The notes beneath the pieces are model-generated. The model saw nothing but the letters and a program-made list of their open reading frames with translations, searched no databases and was not told where the DNA came from. A stretch of 64,000 nt of DNA from Rhinopithecus roxellana (taxonomy: Eukaryota > Chordata > Mammalia > Primates > Cercopithecidae), in contig NC_044553.1 of assembly GCF_007565055.1 (NCBI RefSeq), positions 130,390,241-130,454,240 of the forward strand, in the 5' to 3' direction. Positions 63,345 through 64,000 of this stretch are shown one piece after another. How positions within the stretch are numbered: position 1 is the first letter of the stretch; the number at the start of each line of letters is the position of its first letter. The position numbers and the translations under genes were made by a program.

Positions 63345-64000
63345 GATGTGTGAATTCATCTCACAGAGTTACACTTATGTTTCGTGGAACAGTCCATTTA
63401 CACTGTCTTTGGGGAAACTGAGAAGGGCTTCTTTGGATCACATTGAGGCCTACGCTGATAAAGGAAATTTCATCCGTTCAAAACTTGAAAGAAGCTTTCT
63501 GAGAAACTTCTTTCTGATCTGTGAGTTCATCTCACAGAGTTACAATCTCTGCCTCAAGAAGCAGTTTGCTAACACTCTTTTCGTGGAAACTGCAAAGTGA
63601 TATTTGGGAGCATATTGGGGCCCATGGTGATAAAGGAATTATCCTCACATAATAACTAAAGAGAAGCTTTCTGAGAAACTGAATTGCCATGTGTGAATGC
63701 AACTCACAGAGTTACACGTTTCTCTTCAGTGATCAGTTTGTTAGCACAGTTTTCTGGAAATCTGCAATTAGATACTTCATAGCGCAATGAAGATTACAGT
63801 GACAAAGGAAATATCCACAGATGAAAACTAGAAAGAAGCTTTCCTAGAAACTTCTTGGTGATGTGTGAATTCATCTCACAGAGTTACACTTATGTTTCGT
63901 GGAACAGTCCATTAACACTGTCTTTGGGGAAACTGAGAAGGGCTTCTTTGGATCACATTGAGGCCTACGCTGATAAAGGAAATTTCCTCCGTTCAAAACG

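Larger units (their letters stand above)
43170..64000 (+). repeat. Alpha-satellite array with a trimeric (A-B-C) higher-order repeat
   Basis: About 40 head-to-tail copies of a ~513-bp unit. Each unit has three ~171-bp monomers: A begins 'gatgtgtgaattcatctcac', B begins 'gatctgtgagttcatctcac', C begins 'catgtgtgaatgcaactcac'. All show alpha-satellite landmarks (TCACAGAGTTACA, GATAAAGGAAAT or equivalent, AGAAGCTTTCT). A, B and C differ clearly, while whole units differ by only a few bases, which defines a HOR. All copies have the same strand and none holds a transposon. The 86-codon frame spanning A and B recurs only because 171 is a multiple of 3; it is not a gene. The array continues beyond the window end. 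Confidence 0.97.

Noticed and set aside
44702..63600. Series of near-identical 81-98-codon open frames every ~513 bp, like a tandem gene family
   Set aside because: They are the A+B monomers of the alpha satellite. The frame stays open because monomers are multiples of 3 and copies are homogenised. No start context, domain or codon pattern supports coding.
43170..64000. CRISPR-like array, because of regular repeats
   Set aside because: There are no unique spacers. All segments are alpha-satellite monomers in primate DNA.

Overview
The window is primate nuclear DNA from a centromere-proximal (pericentromeric) region. The young AluY copies at 27501, 34066 and 42873, and the truncated one at 4561, carry variants I associate with Old World monkey AluY (AGACGGG near the 5' end, GCGTAAACCC, and GATCTGGCCAC before the tail). 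This makes a cercopithecid such as a macaque, baboon or guenon the best guess. I recognise no intact protein-coding gene. Nearly everything that can be identified is retroelement, DNA transposon or satellite.

Layout. 1-13.4 kb: old L1, MaLR LTR and Alu debris, including a diverged inverted repeat (2061-2831 versus 5736-6597) around a 2.9 kb spacer. 13.4-28.6 kb: one old L1M element on the plus strand, split by at least seven later events. These are a 4.5 kb U6 snRNA-L1 chimeric retrocopy with its own target-site duplication (it later received an MST LTR and a 136-bp copy of nearby sequence), a 724-bp alternating purine-pyrimidine tract, Alus, an ERVL-type LTR with an Alu inside it, and a Tigger transposon. 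The Tigger is split by an ERV1 LTR, which is split by a complete THE1 provirus, whose LTR is split by an Alu. 28.6-32.8 kb: non-repetitive sequence with no recognisable gene. 32.8-43.1 kb: L1MB and L1PA 3' ends, an antisense ERVL-like pol remnant interrupted by an LTR12 (HERV9-type) LTR, a MaLR LTR and Alus, then another L1M that ends in an AluY cut off by an assembly gap.

43.17-64 kb: about 40 copies of a head-to-tail alpha-satellite unit of ~513 bp made of three different ~171-bp monomers (A, B, C), all on one strand and with no transposon insertions. Copies are nearly identical unit to unit while A, B and C clearly differ, so this is a true higher-order repeat (HOR). The alpha satellite usually described in Old World monkeys is a ~340-bp dimer, so a trimer is noteworthy. 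Two pentamer variants (A-B-C-B-C) share private variants and a crossover-like junction, which points to unequal exchange followed by spread. Two exact 100-N gaps (43070-43169 and 48328-48427) and noisy stretches (about 48.9-50.8 kb and 55.0-55.3 kb) look like contig ends, so copy number and the junction with the flank are not reliable.

There is no operon-like gene cooperation to describe. The biology here is the layering of insertions, which gives a relative timeline, and satellite homogenisation.
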